Of a stretch of DNA of 64,000 nucleotides, positions 52,845 through 61,652 are shown piece by piece. The position numbers and the translations under genes are program-made. The notes beneath the pieces are model-generated. The model searched no databases, was not told the DNA's origin, and saw only the letters and a list, made by a program, of their open reading frames with translations. The stretch is from Chryseobacterium salivictor (GTDB taxonomy: Bacteria > Bacteroidota > Bacteroidia > Flavobacteriales > Weeksellaceae): NCBI RefSeq assembly GCF_004359195.1, contig NZ_CP037954.1, forward strand, positions 1,922,001-1,986,000. The letters run 5' to 3'. Position 1 is the first letter of the stretch. Each line of letters opens with the position of its first letter.

Positions 52845-52869
52845 GTCATGCTGAGCTTGTCGAAGCATC
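52845..52869. repeat. Short hairpin repeat with core CTGAGCTTGTCGAAG
   Basis: Flanked by ATG and CAT, with ATGCT/AGCAT as short inverted arms. I recognise CTGAGCTTGTCGAAGCAT from many bacterial genomes as a dispersed intergenic palindrome. Only one copy is in this window. Confidence 0.5.
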
Positions 52870-52891
52870 TTTAATTTTAAATAATTTAGTA

Positions 52892-53416
52892 ATGAAAAAG
52901 AGTATTGTTTTTACGGTGATCACCTTTCTATTGATTTGCTCCAACTCACTTTTCTCTCAGAAAAAAAGCTTTTATGAAAATGTTCAGAAAAAAAATGTGA
53001 GTAAAGTTTTAGACGATCTGAATTTATATGCAACAAAAGCAGACTTTAAAAATTACTTTAATCTCTACGCTGAAGCATCTACTTTCATTGGAACCGATGC
53101 CAACGAAGTCTGGAATAAAAAAGAATTTATGGATTATGCCAAACCCCATTTCGACAAAGGAAAAGCATGGAATTTCACTTCTTTAAAAAGGAACATCTCT
53201 TTCAGCACCGACGGAAAATACGCATGGTTCGATGAATTACTCGATACCCAAATGAAATTTTGTCGCGGAAGTGGTGTTCTTGAAAAAATAGGATCACAAT
53301 GGAAAATAAAACAGTATGTGCTGTCAATAACAATTCCCAATGAGGTAACCAACGAGGTTGTCAAAATAAAATCACCTCTTGAAAATCAGGTAATTTCGGA
53401 TTTAAAAAATAAATAA
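52892..53416 (+). CDS. Secreted SnoaL-like (NTF2-fold) protein
   Basis: 174 residues. Signal peptide MKKSIVFTVITFLLICSNSLFS, then a SnoaL_3/DUF4440-like domain: KADFKNYFNLYAEASTFIGT (about 49-68), EVWNKKEFMDYAKPHFDKG, and AWFDELLDTQMKFCRGSGVL (about 110-129). No catalytic residues known. It lies between the amylase and the sugar transporter, so it may belong to the same unit, but a role in glycan use is unproven. Confidence 0.75.
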   Translation: MKKSIVFTVITFLLICSNSLFSQKKSFYENVQKKNVSKVLDDLNLYATKADFKNYFNLYAEASTFIGTDANEVWNKKEFMDYAKPHFDKGKAWNFTSLKRNISFSTDGKYAWFDELLDTQMKFCRGSGVLEKIGSQWKIKQYVLSITIPNEVTNEVVKIKSPLENQVISDLKNK

Positions 53417-53429
53417 GTTATTTTTATAA

Positions 53430-53456
53430 ACTCAAACACTCAAACACTCAAACACT
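53430..53456. repeat. 8-bp tandem repeat
   Basis: ACTCAAAC three times, then ACT, directly before the MFS gene's start. May be a slippage-prone spacer. Confidence 0.75.
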
Positions 53457-53465
53457 TAAAAATAC

Positions 53466-54848
53466 ATGCCTAAAAAAATAAAACCAAATCTCTCCATCGC
53501 TCAGATTATCAACATGAGTATGGGATTTCTCGGAATTCAAATGGCCTTTGGATTACAGAACGGAAACGCCAGTAGAATTCTTGCCAATTTCGGCGCTGAT
53601 GTTCATGAACTTTCCTGGTTCTGGCTCGTCGCGCCTATCACGGGATTACTTGTACAGCCGATTATCGGACACATGGGTGACAATACGTGGAGTCCGCTCG
53701 GCCGCAGAAAACCGTATTTTTTAATTGGTGCGGTTTTGTGCGCCGTTGGATTGGTTTTCCTGCCCAATGCTGCTTCGGTTACGATGATGATGGGTGCAAG
53801 TGTTTTGCTCTTGGCTGTGATTTTCCTTGCGATGATGGATGCTTCCATTAATGTTGCTATGGAACCTTTCCGTGCTTTGGTGGGCGATATGTTGCCGAAG
53901 CATCAGGGGACTTTGGGATTTGGTGTTCAGACTATTTTAATTGGAATCGGTGCGGTAATCGGTTCCGAAATGCCGAACTGGCTGACCAAAATGGGCGTTT
54001 CTAATGTCGCACCAGATGGTTTTGTCGCAGATAATGTGATTTACGCTTTCTATGTGGGGGCCGCTGTACTCATTTTATCGATTGTTTATACCATTGTAAT
54101 GACCAAAGAATATTCTCCTCAGGAATTTGCCGATTTTTCAGATGAAGAACCAAGTACCGGGAAGTCTAAGTTTTCAGATATTTTTAAAGATTTTGCGAAG
54201 ATTCCCCCATTGATGAAAAAATTGGGTGCTGTTCAGTTCTTTTCCTGGTTTGCACTATTTACGATGTGGGTTTTTACCACCAGCGCTTTAGCAACGCATC
54301 ATTTCGGACTCTCTCCGCAGGATACGAAATCTTTAGAATATAATCAGGCGGGGGATTTAACAGGTCATTTATTCGGACTGTATAATTTATTTGCCATTCC
54401 GTTTGCTTTTCTTTTAACGCCAATTGCTAAAGCAATCGGAAAAAAACAAACCCACGCTTTAGCCTTATTTTGTGGAGGTTTGGGATTAATTTCGATGTTC
54501 TTTATTAAAGATGTTAATATGCTTTGGATGTCGATGGTTGGACTAGGTTTTGCCTGGGCGAGTATTTTAGCAATGCCTTATGCAATGTTGATCGATGCGA
54601 TTCCACAAAGAAAAATGGGTGTTTACATGGGGATTTTCAATTTCTTTATCGTAATGCCACAAATTATCAATGGAATTTTTGGTGGTCCGATTGTAAAAAG
54701 TTTGTTCGGAAATATGGCGATGGATTATGTGGTGGTCGGTGGAGTTTGTATGCTGATCGCAGCTGCGGTAACAATGTTTTTAATTAAAGGAGAAGGAAAA
54801 GAAACTGCGGAAGAAATTGAAGAAGAAATTCAGCAGGTTCATTTTTAA
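53466..54848 (+). CDS. MFS sugar transporter of the SLC45/maltose type
   Basis: 460 residues, 12 predicted membrane segments. SLC45-type marks: FGLQNGNASRILANFGADV (about 29-47), WFWLVAPITGLLVQPIIGHM (about 52-71), GRRKPYFLIGA (about 79-89, the R-R-x-P-Y motif), and MDASINVAMEPFRALVGDM (about 122-140). Members of this group move maltose or other disaccharides with protons across the inner membrane. Completes the uptake chain: SusCD at the outer membrane, GH13/GH97 in the periplasm, this carrier at the inner membrane. Followed by a bidirectional terminator. Confidence 0.88.
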   Translation: MPKKIKPNLSIAQIINMSMGFLGIQMAFGLQNGNASRILANFGADVHELSWFWLVAPITGLLVQPIIGHMGDNTWSPLGRRKPYFLIGAVLCAVGLVFLPNAASVTMMMGASVLLLAVIFLAMMDASINVAMEPFRALVGDMLPKHQGTLGFGVQTILIGIGAVIGSEMPNWLTKMGVSNVAPDGFVADNVIYAFYVGAAVLILSIVYTIVMTKEYSPQEFADFSDEEPSTGKSKFSDIFKDFAKIPPLMKKLGAVQFFSWFALFTMWVFTTSALATHHFGLSPQDTKSLEYNQAGDLTGHLFGLYNLFAIPFAFLLTPIAKAIGKKQTHALALFCGGLGLISMFFIKDVNMLWMSMVGLGFAWASILAMPYAMLIDAIPQRKMGVYMGIFNFFIVMPQIINGIFGGPIVKSLFGNMAMDYVVVGGVCMLIAAAVTMFLIKGEGKETAEEIEEEIQQVHF

Positions 54849-54967
54849 AATTTTTTCAATCAGAAAATATCAATTGGAGAAAGTGTCTCAATACCTCAAA
54901 TAGCGCTCTGAGATTTTGATATTCGCAACCCAAGCTCGGACAGGAGTCCGTGAGAAAACTACAAAAA

Positions 54968-55004
54968 AAGCCGTTTCATTGAGTTATGAGACGGCTTCTT
55001 TTTT
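54968..55004. terminator. Bidirectional terminator
   Basis: AAGCCGTTTCAT (54968-54979) pairs with ATGAGACGGCTT (54986-54997), one wobble; A's to the left and T's to the right. Between the convergent MFS and DUF488 genes. Confidence 0.88.
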
Positions 55005-55055
55005 ATTTACGTTTAATGGGCTTTAGCCAAAACTTAAGTGGAAAGTTTTTTACGA

Positions 55056-55418
55056 TTAAGAATGTCGCTTTATTCTTTGCTCGATAAAAGCTTTTAGAAC
55101 CGGAGTTTCACTCGTTTCAATTTCCTTTACAGAAGTCATCAAAGTGATTGTTTCCTGTTTTTTTATTTGATTTAGAAAGGATTCCGTTTTGGGATTCTCA
55201 TCCAGTTCCTTTAAATATTTTTTGCTGAATTCCTTGAAATCAATTTCTTTTCCGTGATAGGATTTCCGTAATTCTGTGGAAGGTGCAATTTCCTTTGCCC
55301 ATAAATCGATATGGGCATTTTCTTTTTTCATTCCTCTTGGCCAGAGACGGTCGGCAAGAATCCTAAAACCATCTTCCTTTTCAGGCTTGTCGTAGATTCT
55401 TTTTTCTAAAATTTTCAT
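55056..55418 (-). CDS. DUF488 family protein
   Basis: 120 residues. The start KILEKRIYDKPEKEDGFRIL, then ADRLWPRGMKKENAHIDLWA (about 22-41), is the family signature (L-x-D-R-L-W-P-R-G). Function not established; proteins of this type are small cytosolic helical proteins. Alone on the minus strand, converging with the MFS gene. Confidence 0.9.
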   Translation of the reverse strand: MKILEKRIYDKPEKEDGFRILADRLWPRGMKKENAHIDLWAKEIAPSTELRKSYHGKEIDFKEFSKKYLKELDENPKTESFLNQIKKQETITLMTSVKEIETSETPVLKAFIEQRIKRHS

Positions 55419-55534
55419 CTTTTTAAATTTTATTAAAGTTAATGAAAATGATTTATTGTTTATTTATTGAACTTTAAATCATCGAATTTAACTCTTTGAA
55501 ATTTTCAACATTTAATTCCACAAAACGATTAAAT

Positions 55535-55564
55535 AAAAAAAGCGAACAAAAAAATGCCCGCTTT
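55535..55564 (-). terminator. Terminator of the DUF808 gene
   Basis: On the minus strand AAAGCG and CGCTTT form a 6-bp stem with a 14-base loop, followed by T's (A's at 55535-55540 here). About 25 bases after the DUF808 stop. Confidence 0.6.
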
Positions 55565-55588
55565 CTATTGATTCTCAATGCTGGATTT

Positions 55589-56455
55589 CTATTGTTTTTG
55601 GATCAGGGAAATTCCTTTCTTAATTCCGGAAATGATGAAAAATACTAATAAACCTGCAATAATTCCATAAAGTAAATGTTTCACCATCTCTGTAAAGTGA
55701 GGCAAAAACTGATGAACCCACTCAATGTTATGATCAAAAATTCCGCCTGAAACCAATAATAAAGCGATGGTGCCGATAATTGATAATGCTTTGATAATAA
55801 GGGGAAGTGCTTTTACCAAAAGGTTTCCAAAGAAAGTAAGAAAGCCTTTGTTGTTTGATTTGCGGATGAGTTTATAGCCCGCATCATCCATCCTCACAAT
55901 TAAGGCGACAATTCCGTAAACCCCAACCGTTGCTAAAAATGCGACCACAGAAACGGTGAGAATCTGTATCGGTAAACTCTTTTCAAGTACCGATCCTAAA
56001 GCGATAATCACGATTTCCAAAGACAGAATAAAATCGGTGGTGATGGCTGATTTAACTTTTATTTTTTCTGCATTTTCACCATTTTCAGTTTCTGCGGCAA
56101 GTTCTTCGTGTTTATCTTTTTTATGAAAGAAATATTCGATGATTTTCTCCACCCCTTCGTAGGCCAGATAAAGTCCACCCAATATCAAAATAATCTTAAT
56201 CGCCGGCGGAAAAATAACCTGTAGTAAAAAGGCAATCGGGATAATGATTAATTTATTAATAAATGAACCTTTCGTAATCGCCCAAAGAACAGGGATTTCG
56301 CGGGAGGATAAAAACCCGGTGGCTTTTTCCGCATTCACGGCCAGATCATCACCAAGGATACCGGCGGTTTGTTTGGTCGCAACTTTCGAAGCTGCTGCAA
56401 CATCATCCATTAAGGCAGCAATATCATCCAATACTGCGAAAAATCCTGAAGCCAT
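55589..56455 (-). CDS. DUF808/YedI-like membrane protein
   Basis: 288 residues from the ATG at 56455, which gives MASGFFAVLDDIAALMDDVA, the family's standard N-terminus; the longer reading from 56527 adds 24 residues not seen in relatives. AAASKVATKQTAGILGDDLAVNAEKATGF (about 21-49) is conserved. Six to eight hydrophobic segments follow, with a charged cytoplasmic stretch HKKDKHEELAAETENGENAEK. Function unknown. Monocistronic. Confidence 0.88.
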   Translation of the reverse strand: MASGFFAVLDDIAALMDDVAAASKVATKQTAGILGDDLAVNAEKATGFLSSREIPVLWAITKGSFINKLIIIPIAFLLQVIFPPAIKIILILGGLYLAYEGVEKIIEYFFHKKDKHEELAAETENGENAEKIKVKSAITTDFILSLEIVIIALGSVLEKSLPIQILTVSVVAFLATVGVYGIVALIVRMDDAGYKLIRKSNNKGFLTFFGNLLVKALPLIIKALSIIGTIALLLVSGGIFDHNIEWVHQFLPHFTEMVKHLLYGIIAGLLVFFIISGIKKGISLIQKQ

Positions 56456-56618
56456 TTCTTTTTTGTTTTGTGACAAAAATAGAGAATTCTGGAAGATGTT
56501 TTCATTAATAATTTTACAATGCGACATTTTATGGAGTTAAAATTATGGAAAAATTAGCATTTATAATTTTAAAGTCAGCTTAAAAATTGTTATTTTCGCA
56601 GAACTAAATTTTTAGAAA

Positions 56619-56693
56619 GTGAAACTGCATCTATTACATTCACCAAATGAAAGATTCCAAGAATTGGGAAATGCAATCGACGCTGAAAAATAA
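56619..56693 (+). CDS. Possible 24-residue small protein or decayed gene start
   Basis: GTG start, product reads MKLHLLHSPNERFQELGNAI then DAEK. It is followed three bases later by a terminator. The N-terminal pattern looks protein-like but 24 residues are too few for a family call. Another frame (ATG 56647, 16 codons) overlaps it. It may be the surviving start of a lost gene. Confidence 0.25.
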   Translation: MKLHLLHSPNERFQELGNAIDAEK

Positions 56694-56695
56694 TT

Positions 56696-56730
56696 AAAAG
56701 CCGATGGTCAGACAGACTGTCGGCTTTTTT
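56696..56730 (+). terminator. Rho-independent terminator ahead of purM
   Basis: AAAAGCCGA (56696-56704) pairs with TCGGCTTTT (56720-56728), then T's to 56730. Confidence 0.75.
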
Positions 56731-56783
56731 ATTTTGATTAATTACAGATATTTTTAGAATCATCATATATTAAAGAAATAAAA

Positions 56784-57773
56784 ATGAGCAATACCTATAA
56801 ATCCGCTGGCGTGGATAAAGAAGAAGGTTACAAAACCGTTGATAAAATCAAAACGGCCGTTGCAGAAACGCACAACAAAAATGTTTTGAATAATCTCGGA
56901 AGTTTCGGTGCTTTTTATGAAATCGCAGGCTATAAAAACCCTGTTCTCGTAAGCGGAACCGATGGAGTAGGAACCAAACTGAAAGTGGCGTTAGATTCTA
57001 AAAAATACGATTCTATCGGCGTCGATTGCTTTGCAATGTGTGCGAATGATATTATTTGTCACGGTGCCAAACCATTATTTTTCCTCGATTATTTAGCCTG
57101 CGGAAAACTGGATGCAGATATTGCTGCCGAAATTGTAATGGGAATGGTGAAAGCTTGTAAAGACAATAACTGCGCACTGATCGGTGGAGAAACTGCCGAA
57201 ATGCCGGGAATGTATAAACCGGGCGATTATGATGTCGCTGGATTCTGCGTTGGGATCGTAGAAAAAGATCAGATCATCGATGGTTCGAAAATTAAAGCGG
57301 GCTGCAAAATTATCGCTTTACCAAGTTCGGGATTTCACTCGAATGGTTTTTCACTGGTAAGAAAAGTATTTACGGATTTTAACGAAGAGTTTGAAGGAAA
57401 ACCTTTGTATGAAACACTTCTTGTCCCGACAAGATTATATTACCAACCGATTCATCAGATTTTAGAAGAAATTGCGCTGTGCGGAATTGCCCATATTACC
57501 GGCGGCGGAATTATCGAAAATATTCCGAGAATAATTCCGGAAAATTTGTGTGCTACAATTGATACTTCAAAGATTAAAATCCCGTCCGTGATGCTAGAAC
57601 TGGAAAAACGCGGAAACATCGACCGTCTGGAAATGTACGGAACCTTCAATATGGGAGTCGGCATGGTTGTGGTTGTTGATGAAAAGCATGCAGATAAAGT
57701 TTTGAATCTTATTGATGATGCTTACGAAATCGGTGAAATCACGGAAGGTTTGGAGAAAATACAGTTAATTTAA
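56784..57773 (+). CDS. purM: Phosphoribosylformylglycinamidine cyclo-ligase (AIR synthetase)
   Basis: Closes FGAM to aminoimidazole ribonucleotide with ATP. 329 residues. Key motifs: LVSGTDGVGTKLKVA (about 55-69), MCANDIICHGAKPLFFLDY (about 87-105), GGETAEMPGMYKPGDYDVAGF (about 132-152), HSNGFSLVRK (about 183), and HITGGGIIENIPRI (about 233-246). First gene of a purine cluster; the next gene, purN, is 70 bases away. Confidence 0.96.
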   Translation: MSNTYKSAGVDKEEGYKTVDKIKTAVAETHNKNVLNNLGSFGAFYEIAGYKNPVLVSGTDGVGTKLKVALDSKKYDSIGVDCFAMCANDIICHGAKPLFFLDYLACGKLDADIAAEIVMGMVKACKDNNCALIGGETAEMPGMYKPGDYDVAGFCVGIVEKDQIIDGSKIKAGCKIIALPSSGFHSNGFSLVRKVFTDFNEEFEGKPLYETLLVPTRLYYQPIHQILEEIALCGIAHITGGGIIENIPRIIPENLCATIDTSKIKIPSVMLELEKRGNIDRLEMYGTFNMGVGMVVVVDEKHADKVLNLIDDAYEIGEITEGLEKIQLI

Positions 57774-57843
57774 TATTTTAAAGAATCGATAAATAGAAGG
57801 TTGAAATGAATTACTCATTATCCATTACTTATTATTAATGTAA

Positions 57844-58413
57844 ATGAAGAATATCGTTGTTTTGGTCTCCGGCGGAGGAACCAATTTGCAAAGAATTATA
57901 GACTGCATTAAAAGCGGAGAAATTCCGAATGCAAAGATTGCGATGGTCGTTGCAGACCGGGAATGTTTCGGTTTGGACCGGGCTCAAAATCAGGGTATTC
58001 CAACGCAGTTGATTCAGAGAGGCAAAACGTTCTCTGCGGAATTAAAAAAGATTCTTCCGGAAAACACAGATTTAATTGTGCTCGCTGGATTTTTATCCAT
58101 TTTAAATAAAGAATTCTGCGAATCATTTCCGGGAAAAATCATCAACATTCATCCTGCTTTACTGCCGAAATTTGGCGGCAAAGGAATGTGGGGACATCAC
58201 GTTCATAAAGCGGTTTTAGCCGCTGAGGAAAAAGAAAGTGGAGCAACGGTTCATTATGTAACTTCTGGAATTGATGAAGGTGAAATCATCCTTCAAAAAT
58301 CATTTGAAATTTCAGATAACGAAACCTTAGAAAGTCTGTCGGAAAAAATTCATAAGATAGAATATGAGATTTTTCCAAAAGCGATCAATAAAATACTCAG
58401 AATTCCCAGCTAG
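57844..58413 (+). CDS. purN: Phosphoribosylglycinamide formyltransferase
   Basis: Formylates GAR from 10-formyl-THF. 189 residues. [11 protein letters not shown] (about 9-19, phosphate-binding), [14 protein letters not shown] (about 99-112, catalytic Asn and His) and [12 protein letters not shown] (about 139-150, catalytic Asp). Its end and purH's start are 52 bases apart. Confidence 0.95.
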   Translation: MKNIVVLVSGGGTNLQRIIDCIKSGEIPNAKIAMVVADRECFGLDRAQNQGIPTQLIQRGKTFSAELKKILPENTDLIVLAGFLSILNKEFCESFPGKIINIHPALLPKFGGKGMWGHHVHKAVLAAEEKESGATVHYVTSGIDEGEIILQKSFEISDNETLESLSEKIHKIEYEIFPKAINKILRIPS

Positions 58414-58465
58414 AAAAAGGAGAATTGAAAAAGAAAATAATCTAATAAAAAGTAAAAAAAGAAAA

Positions 58466-59983
58466 ATGTCAAAAAAAAGAGCGCTTATCTCCGTTTCCGA
58501 TAAATCCGGACTCGTAGATTTTGCAAAGTTTTTAGAAGCAAACAATTACGAATTGATTTCTACGGGCGGAACTTTTAAACATTTAAAAGAAGCAGGTTTA
58601 AATCCGATTCAAATTGATGAAGTCACCAGTTTTCCCGAAATGTTAGATGGCAGGGTAAAAACTTTACACCCAAAAGTTCATGGCGGATTGCTTGCCATCC
58701 GATCAAATGAGGACCATATGAACACGGTGACCGAGCATGAAATTATCCTGATCGATATGGTTGTGGTTAACCTTTATCCGTTTTTTGCCCATGCGAATAC
58801 CGATATTTCTTTAGAAGAAAAAGTTGAATTCATTGATATTGGCGGGCCGTCAATGTTGCGGTCCGGCGCCAAGAATTTTCAGTCTGTTACCGTAATTACT
58901 AATGTTGAAGATTATGCTGTTATTCAAAAACAAATCGAAGAAAACGGCAATACCACTTTAGAAACAAGAAAAAAATTAGCCGGTAAAGTATTTAATCTGA
59001 CTTCCGCTTATGATGCTGCAATTGCGCAAATGCTTTTAGAAGAAGACTATCCGCAGTACTTAAATGCTTCTTATCAGAAAGTTTCCGATTTAAGATATGG
59101 CGAAAATCCCCATCAGACGGCTGCATATTATGTTTCAACAACGGAAAACGGGGCGATGAAGGATTTTGAAATTTTAGGCGGCAAAGAACTGTCTTTCAAT
59201 AATCTTCGCGATATGGATTTGTGCTGGAAAGTCGTCAATGAATTTAAAGATGAAATGGCCTGTTGTGCGGTGAAACATTCCACGCCATGCGGAGTTGCCA
59301 TCGGAACAACGGCGGCAGAAACCTATAAGAAAACATTTGAATGCGATCCTGTTTCAATTTTCGGCGGAATTATCGGAATGAATTTTAAAGTTGATTTCGC
59401 TACGGCTGAAGAACTCAGTAAAACATTTTTAGAGATTGTGATGGCTTCGGATTTTGATGAAGATGCGGTTGAGCTTTTGAAAAAGAAAAAAAATCTGCGT
59501 ATCATTAAAATTAAAAATCCGGTTTCCGACCAGCAAACCTGGGTGAAAATTGATGGTGGAATGTTGGTTCAGGATAATGACAATCAATTTTCTGAAGACA
59601 TTAAAACCGTTACTGTTTTTAAACCCACAGCCGAGCAGGAAAAAGCGTTATTATTCGCACAAAGGGTTGTGAAATATGTAAAATCAAATGCGATTGTTGT
59701 GTCCAACGGCGTGCAGGCATTGGGAATCGGCGGTGGGCAGGTGAACAGAATTTGGGCAACCGAACATGCTGTAGAAAGAGCAAAACTAAAATTTGAAGGA
59801 GATTTGGTTTTGGCTTCAGATGCATTTTTCCCATTCAGAGATGTTGTTGACTTTTGTGCGAAAGAAGGCATCAAAGCAATCATTCAACCCGGGGGGAGTA
59901 TGCGCGATGAAGATAGCATCGAAGCAGCAAACGAACACGGTATTCCAATGATGTTTTCCGGAATGAGACACTTTTTGCATTAA
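58466..59983 (+). CDS. purH: Bifunctional AICAR transformylase / IMP cyclohydrolase
   Basis: Last two steps of IMP synthesis. 505 residues from ATG 58466; the longer reading from 58364 overlaps purN and has a basic leader not found in relatives. MGS-like cyclohydrolase domain: [20 protein letters not shown] (about 5-24), [14 protein letters not shown], and [12 protein letters not shown] (about 66-77). Transformylase domain: [15 protein letters not shown] (about 209), [15 protein letters not shown] (about 266-280) and [29 protein letters not shown] near the C-terminus. Confidence 0.96.
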   Translation: MSKKRALISVSDKSGLVDFAKFLEANNYELISTGGTFKHLKEAGLNPIQIDEVTSFPEMLDGRVKTLHPKVHGGLLAIRSNEDHMNTVTEHEIILIDMVVVNLYPFFAHANTDISLEEKVEFIDIGGPSMLRSGAKNFQSVTVITNVEDYAVIQKQIEENGNTTLETRKKLAGKVFNLTSAYDAAIAQMLLEEDYPQYLNASYQKVSDLRYGENPHQTAAYYVSTTENGAMKDFEILGGKELSFNNLRDMDLCWKVVNEFKDEMACCAVKHSTPCGVAIGTTAAETYKKTFECDPVSIFGGIIGMNFKVDFATAEELSKTFLEIVMASDFDEDAVELLKKKKNLRIIKIKNPVSDQQTWVKIDGGMLVQDNDNQFSEDIKTVTVFKPTAEQEKALLFAQRVVKYVKSNAIVVSNGVQALGIGGGQVNRIWATEHAVERAKLKFEGDLVLASDAFFPFRDVVDFCAKEGIKAIIQPGGSMRDEDSIEAANEHGIPMMFSGMRHFLH

Positions 59984-60169
59984 TTTTGCTATTCTATATT
60001 TAGAATGGAAATTTTTTCCATCTCGATTTGAAATCCACTTTCAATTGAGTAATTTTGTAAAAAGCAAACAAATAATAAACTGTGAAATCGCTTTAAATAT
60101 AATTTGATTCAATGAGGGATCAAGTTAGCGATTCCATTTGACCGTTAAACATTAATAAATAAACTTCAA

Positions 60170-61405
60170 ATGAAAATTTTAATAGTAGGAAATGGCGCCA
60201 GAGAATCTGCGGTAGCTTTAAAGCTTAGCAGCGATAAAAGGATTACGAAAATGTATTTCGCCAAAGGAAATGCAACGACAGAATCGCTGGGGCAAAATGT
60301 ATATGAAGACAGCATCGAAGGGTTGCGGGATTTTGTGATTAAAGAAAGAATAGATTTAACGGTCGTAGGTCCGGAAGCTCCTTTAGTTGCAGGCATTGTA
60401 GACGAATTTAAAAAACATAATCTTAAGATTTTCGGTCCCAGAAAAAGAACTGCAGAATTGGAAGGAAGCAAAGCCTTTTCGAAAAAATTCATGCAGACTC
60501 ACAACATCAAAACAGCAAAAGCGAAGGTGTTTGAAGCGTATCAGGATGCCATTGATTACGTAAGAACACAAAAGTTTCCTTTGGTCATTAAAGCCAGTGG
60601 TCTTGCCGGAGGAAAAGGAGTGGTCATTGCTGACGACCTGGCTGAAGCCGAAACGACCATTCACCAGTTTATGATCGAAAGAATTTTTGGTGATGCCGGT
60701 ATTCAGTTGGTGATCGAAGAATATTTGAGAGGTTTTGAAGCTTCGATTATCGCCTTTTCAAACGGGGATAAATTGTTCCCATGTATTCCGGTAAAGGATT
60801 ATAAAAAAGCCGGATCGGGTGATACAGGACCCAACACCGGTGGTATGGGAAGCGTTGCCCCAAGTCCGGAATTTACAGAAGCTCATCAGAAAGATTTTAA
60901 CGAAAATATCCTGAAACCGACACTAGCAGGACTTCATGCTTCAAATATCCGTTTCAAAGGTTTCATCTTTTTCGGTTTAATGGTTACAGAAAACGGAACT
61001 TATTTGCTGGAATATAATATGAGATTGGGTGATCCGGAAACGCAGGTAATTATGGCGCTGATGGAAAACAATCTCTACGACGTAATCATGGATTGCCTGG
61101 AAGGAAATGATATCGAACTGAAATTCAGCGACAAAAAAGCAGTGTGTTTGGTAATGTGTTCCGGCGGCTATCCAAGACAAATTGAAACAGGTTTTGAAAT
61201 TCGGAATACCGAGAAAGTGACGAGTCAACTTCTTTTTGCCGGAGCCAGGGTGAAAGGCAGTCAAATTCTGACGACTGGCGGACGCGTTCTAAGTCTGGTT
61301 GCAACAGGTGATACTTTCGAAGAGGCCCGTAAAAAAGTGTACAAAGATGCAGACATCATTCACTACGATTACGAATATTACAGAGACGACATCGGTAAGT
61401 TTTAA
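60170..61405 (+). CDS. purD: Phosphoribosylamine-glycine ligase
   Basis: Joins phosphoribosylamine and glycine to GAR with ATP. 411 residues, ATP-grasp. IVGNGARESAVALKL (about 4-18, N-domain phosphate site), VVGPEAPLVAGI (about 64), FPLVIKASGLAGGKGVVIAD (about 136-155), NTGGMGSVAPSPEF (about 222), and YNMRLGDPETQVIMAL (about 282-297, metal ligands). 186 bases after purH; probably in the same unit, though a weak hairpin follows purH. A terminator follows. Confidence 0.95.
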   Translation: MKILIVGNGARESAVALKLSSDKRITKMYFAKGNATTESLGQNVYEDSIEGLRDFVIKERIDLTVVGPEAPLVAGIVDEFKKHNLKIFGPRKRTAELEGSKAFSKKFMQTHNIKTAKAKVFEAYQDAIDYVRTQKFPLVIKASGLAGGKGVVIADDLAEAETTIHQFMIERIFGDAGIQLVIEEYLRGFEASIIAFSNGDKLFPCIPVKDYKKAGSGDTGPNTGGMGSVAPSPEFTEAHQKDFNENILKPTLAGLHASNIRFKGFIFFGLMVTENGTYLLEYNMRLGDPETQVIMALMENNLYDVIMDCLEGNDIELKFSDKKAVCLVMCSGGYPRQIETGFEIRNTEKVTSQLLFAGARVKGSQILTTGGRVLSLVATGDTFEEARKKVYKDADIIHYDYEYYRDDIGKF

Positions 61406-61412
61406 CTCATAA

Positions 61413-61438
61413 GGCGTGGTTTTTCCACGTCTTTTTTT
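61413..61438 (+). terminator. Rho-independent terminator after purD
   Basis: GGCGTGG (61413-61419) pairs with CCACGTC (61425-61431), one wobble, loop of T's, then seven T's to 61438. Confidence 0.8.
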
Positions 61439-61493
61439 CTATTTTTTAAAGCTGTTTCCTGCTCTTCATTATAATTCCTCATTTCGGCACCAG

Positions 61494-61535
61494 GTAAAAA
61501 GAGCCAAGTAAAAAGTAAAAAGAGCCAAGTAAAAA
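61494..61535 (+). repeat. 21-bp direct tandem repeat
   Basis: A 21-base unit beginning GTAAAAAGAGCC (61494-61514) is repeated exactly at 61515-61535. Followed by low-complexity TCTAT/ATC runs (about 61599-61640) up to the guaA start. Purine-poor spacer, no gene. Confidence 0.8.
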
Positions 61536-61652
61536 AACTAATTTAAAGCAGTTTAGAAATTATAACAGATAATCATTTTATAACGACATCAAAGTCTATT
61601 ATCTATAATCTATCTGTCTATTATCTATCATCTATCATCAAAAAATTCATAT

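Larger units (their letters stand above)
56456..56783. other. Intergenic region before purM
   Basis: 328 bases between divergent genes. Holds a small open frame (56619-56693) and a terminator-like hairpin (56696-56730), suggesting a short transcript ahead of the purine genes. Confidence 0.4.

Noticed and set aside
54935-54954. Small hairpin CTCGGAC/GTCCGTGAG after the MFS gene
   Set aside because: Five to seven pairs with a bulge and no T run; the real terminator is 54968-55004.
59985-60030. Weak hairpin ATTCTA/TAGAAT after purH as a terminator
   Set aside because: Only six A/T pairs and the T run is offset; purH and purD may well be cotranscribed.
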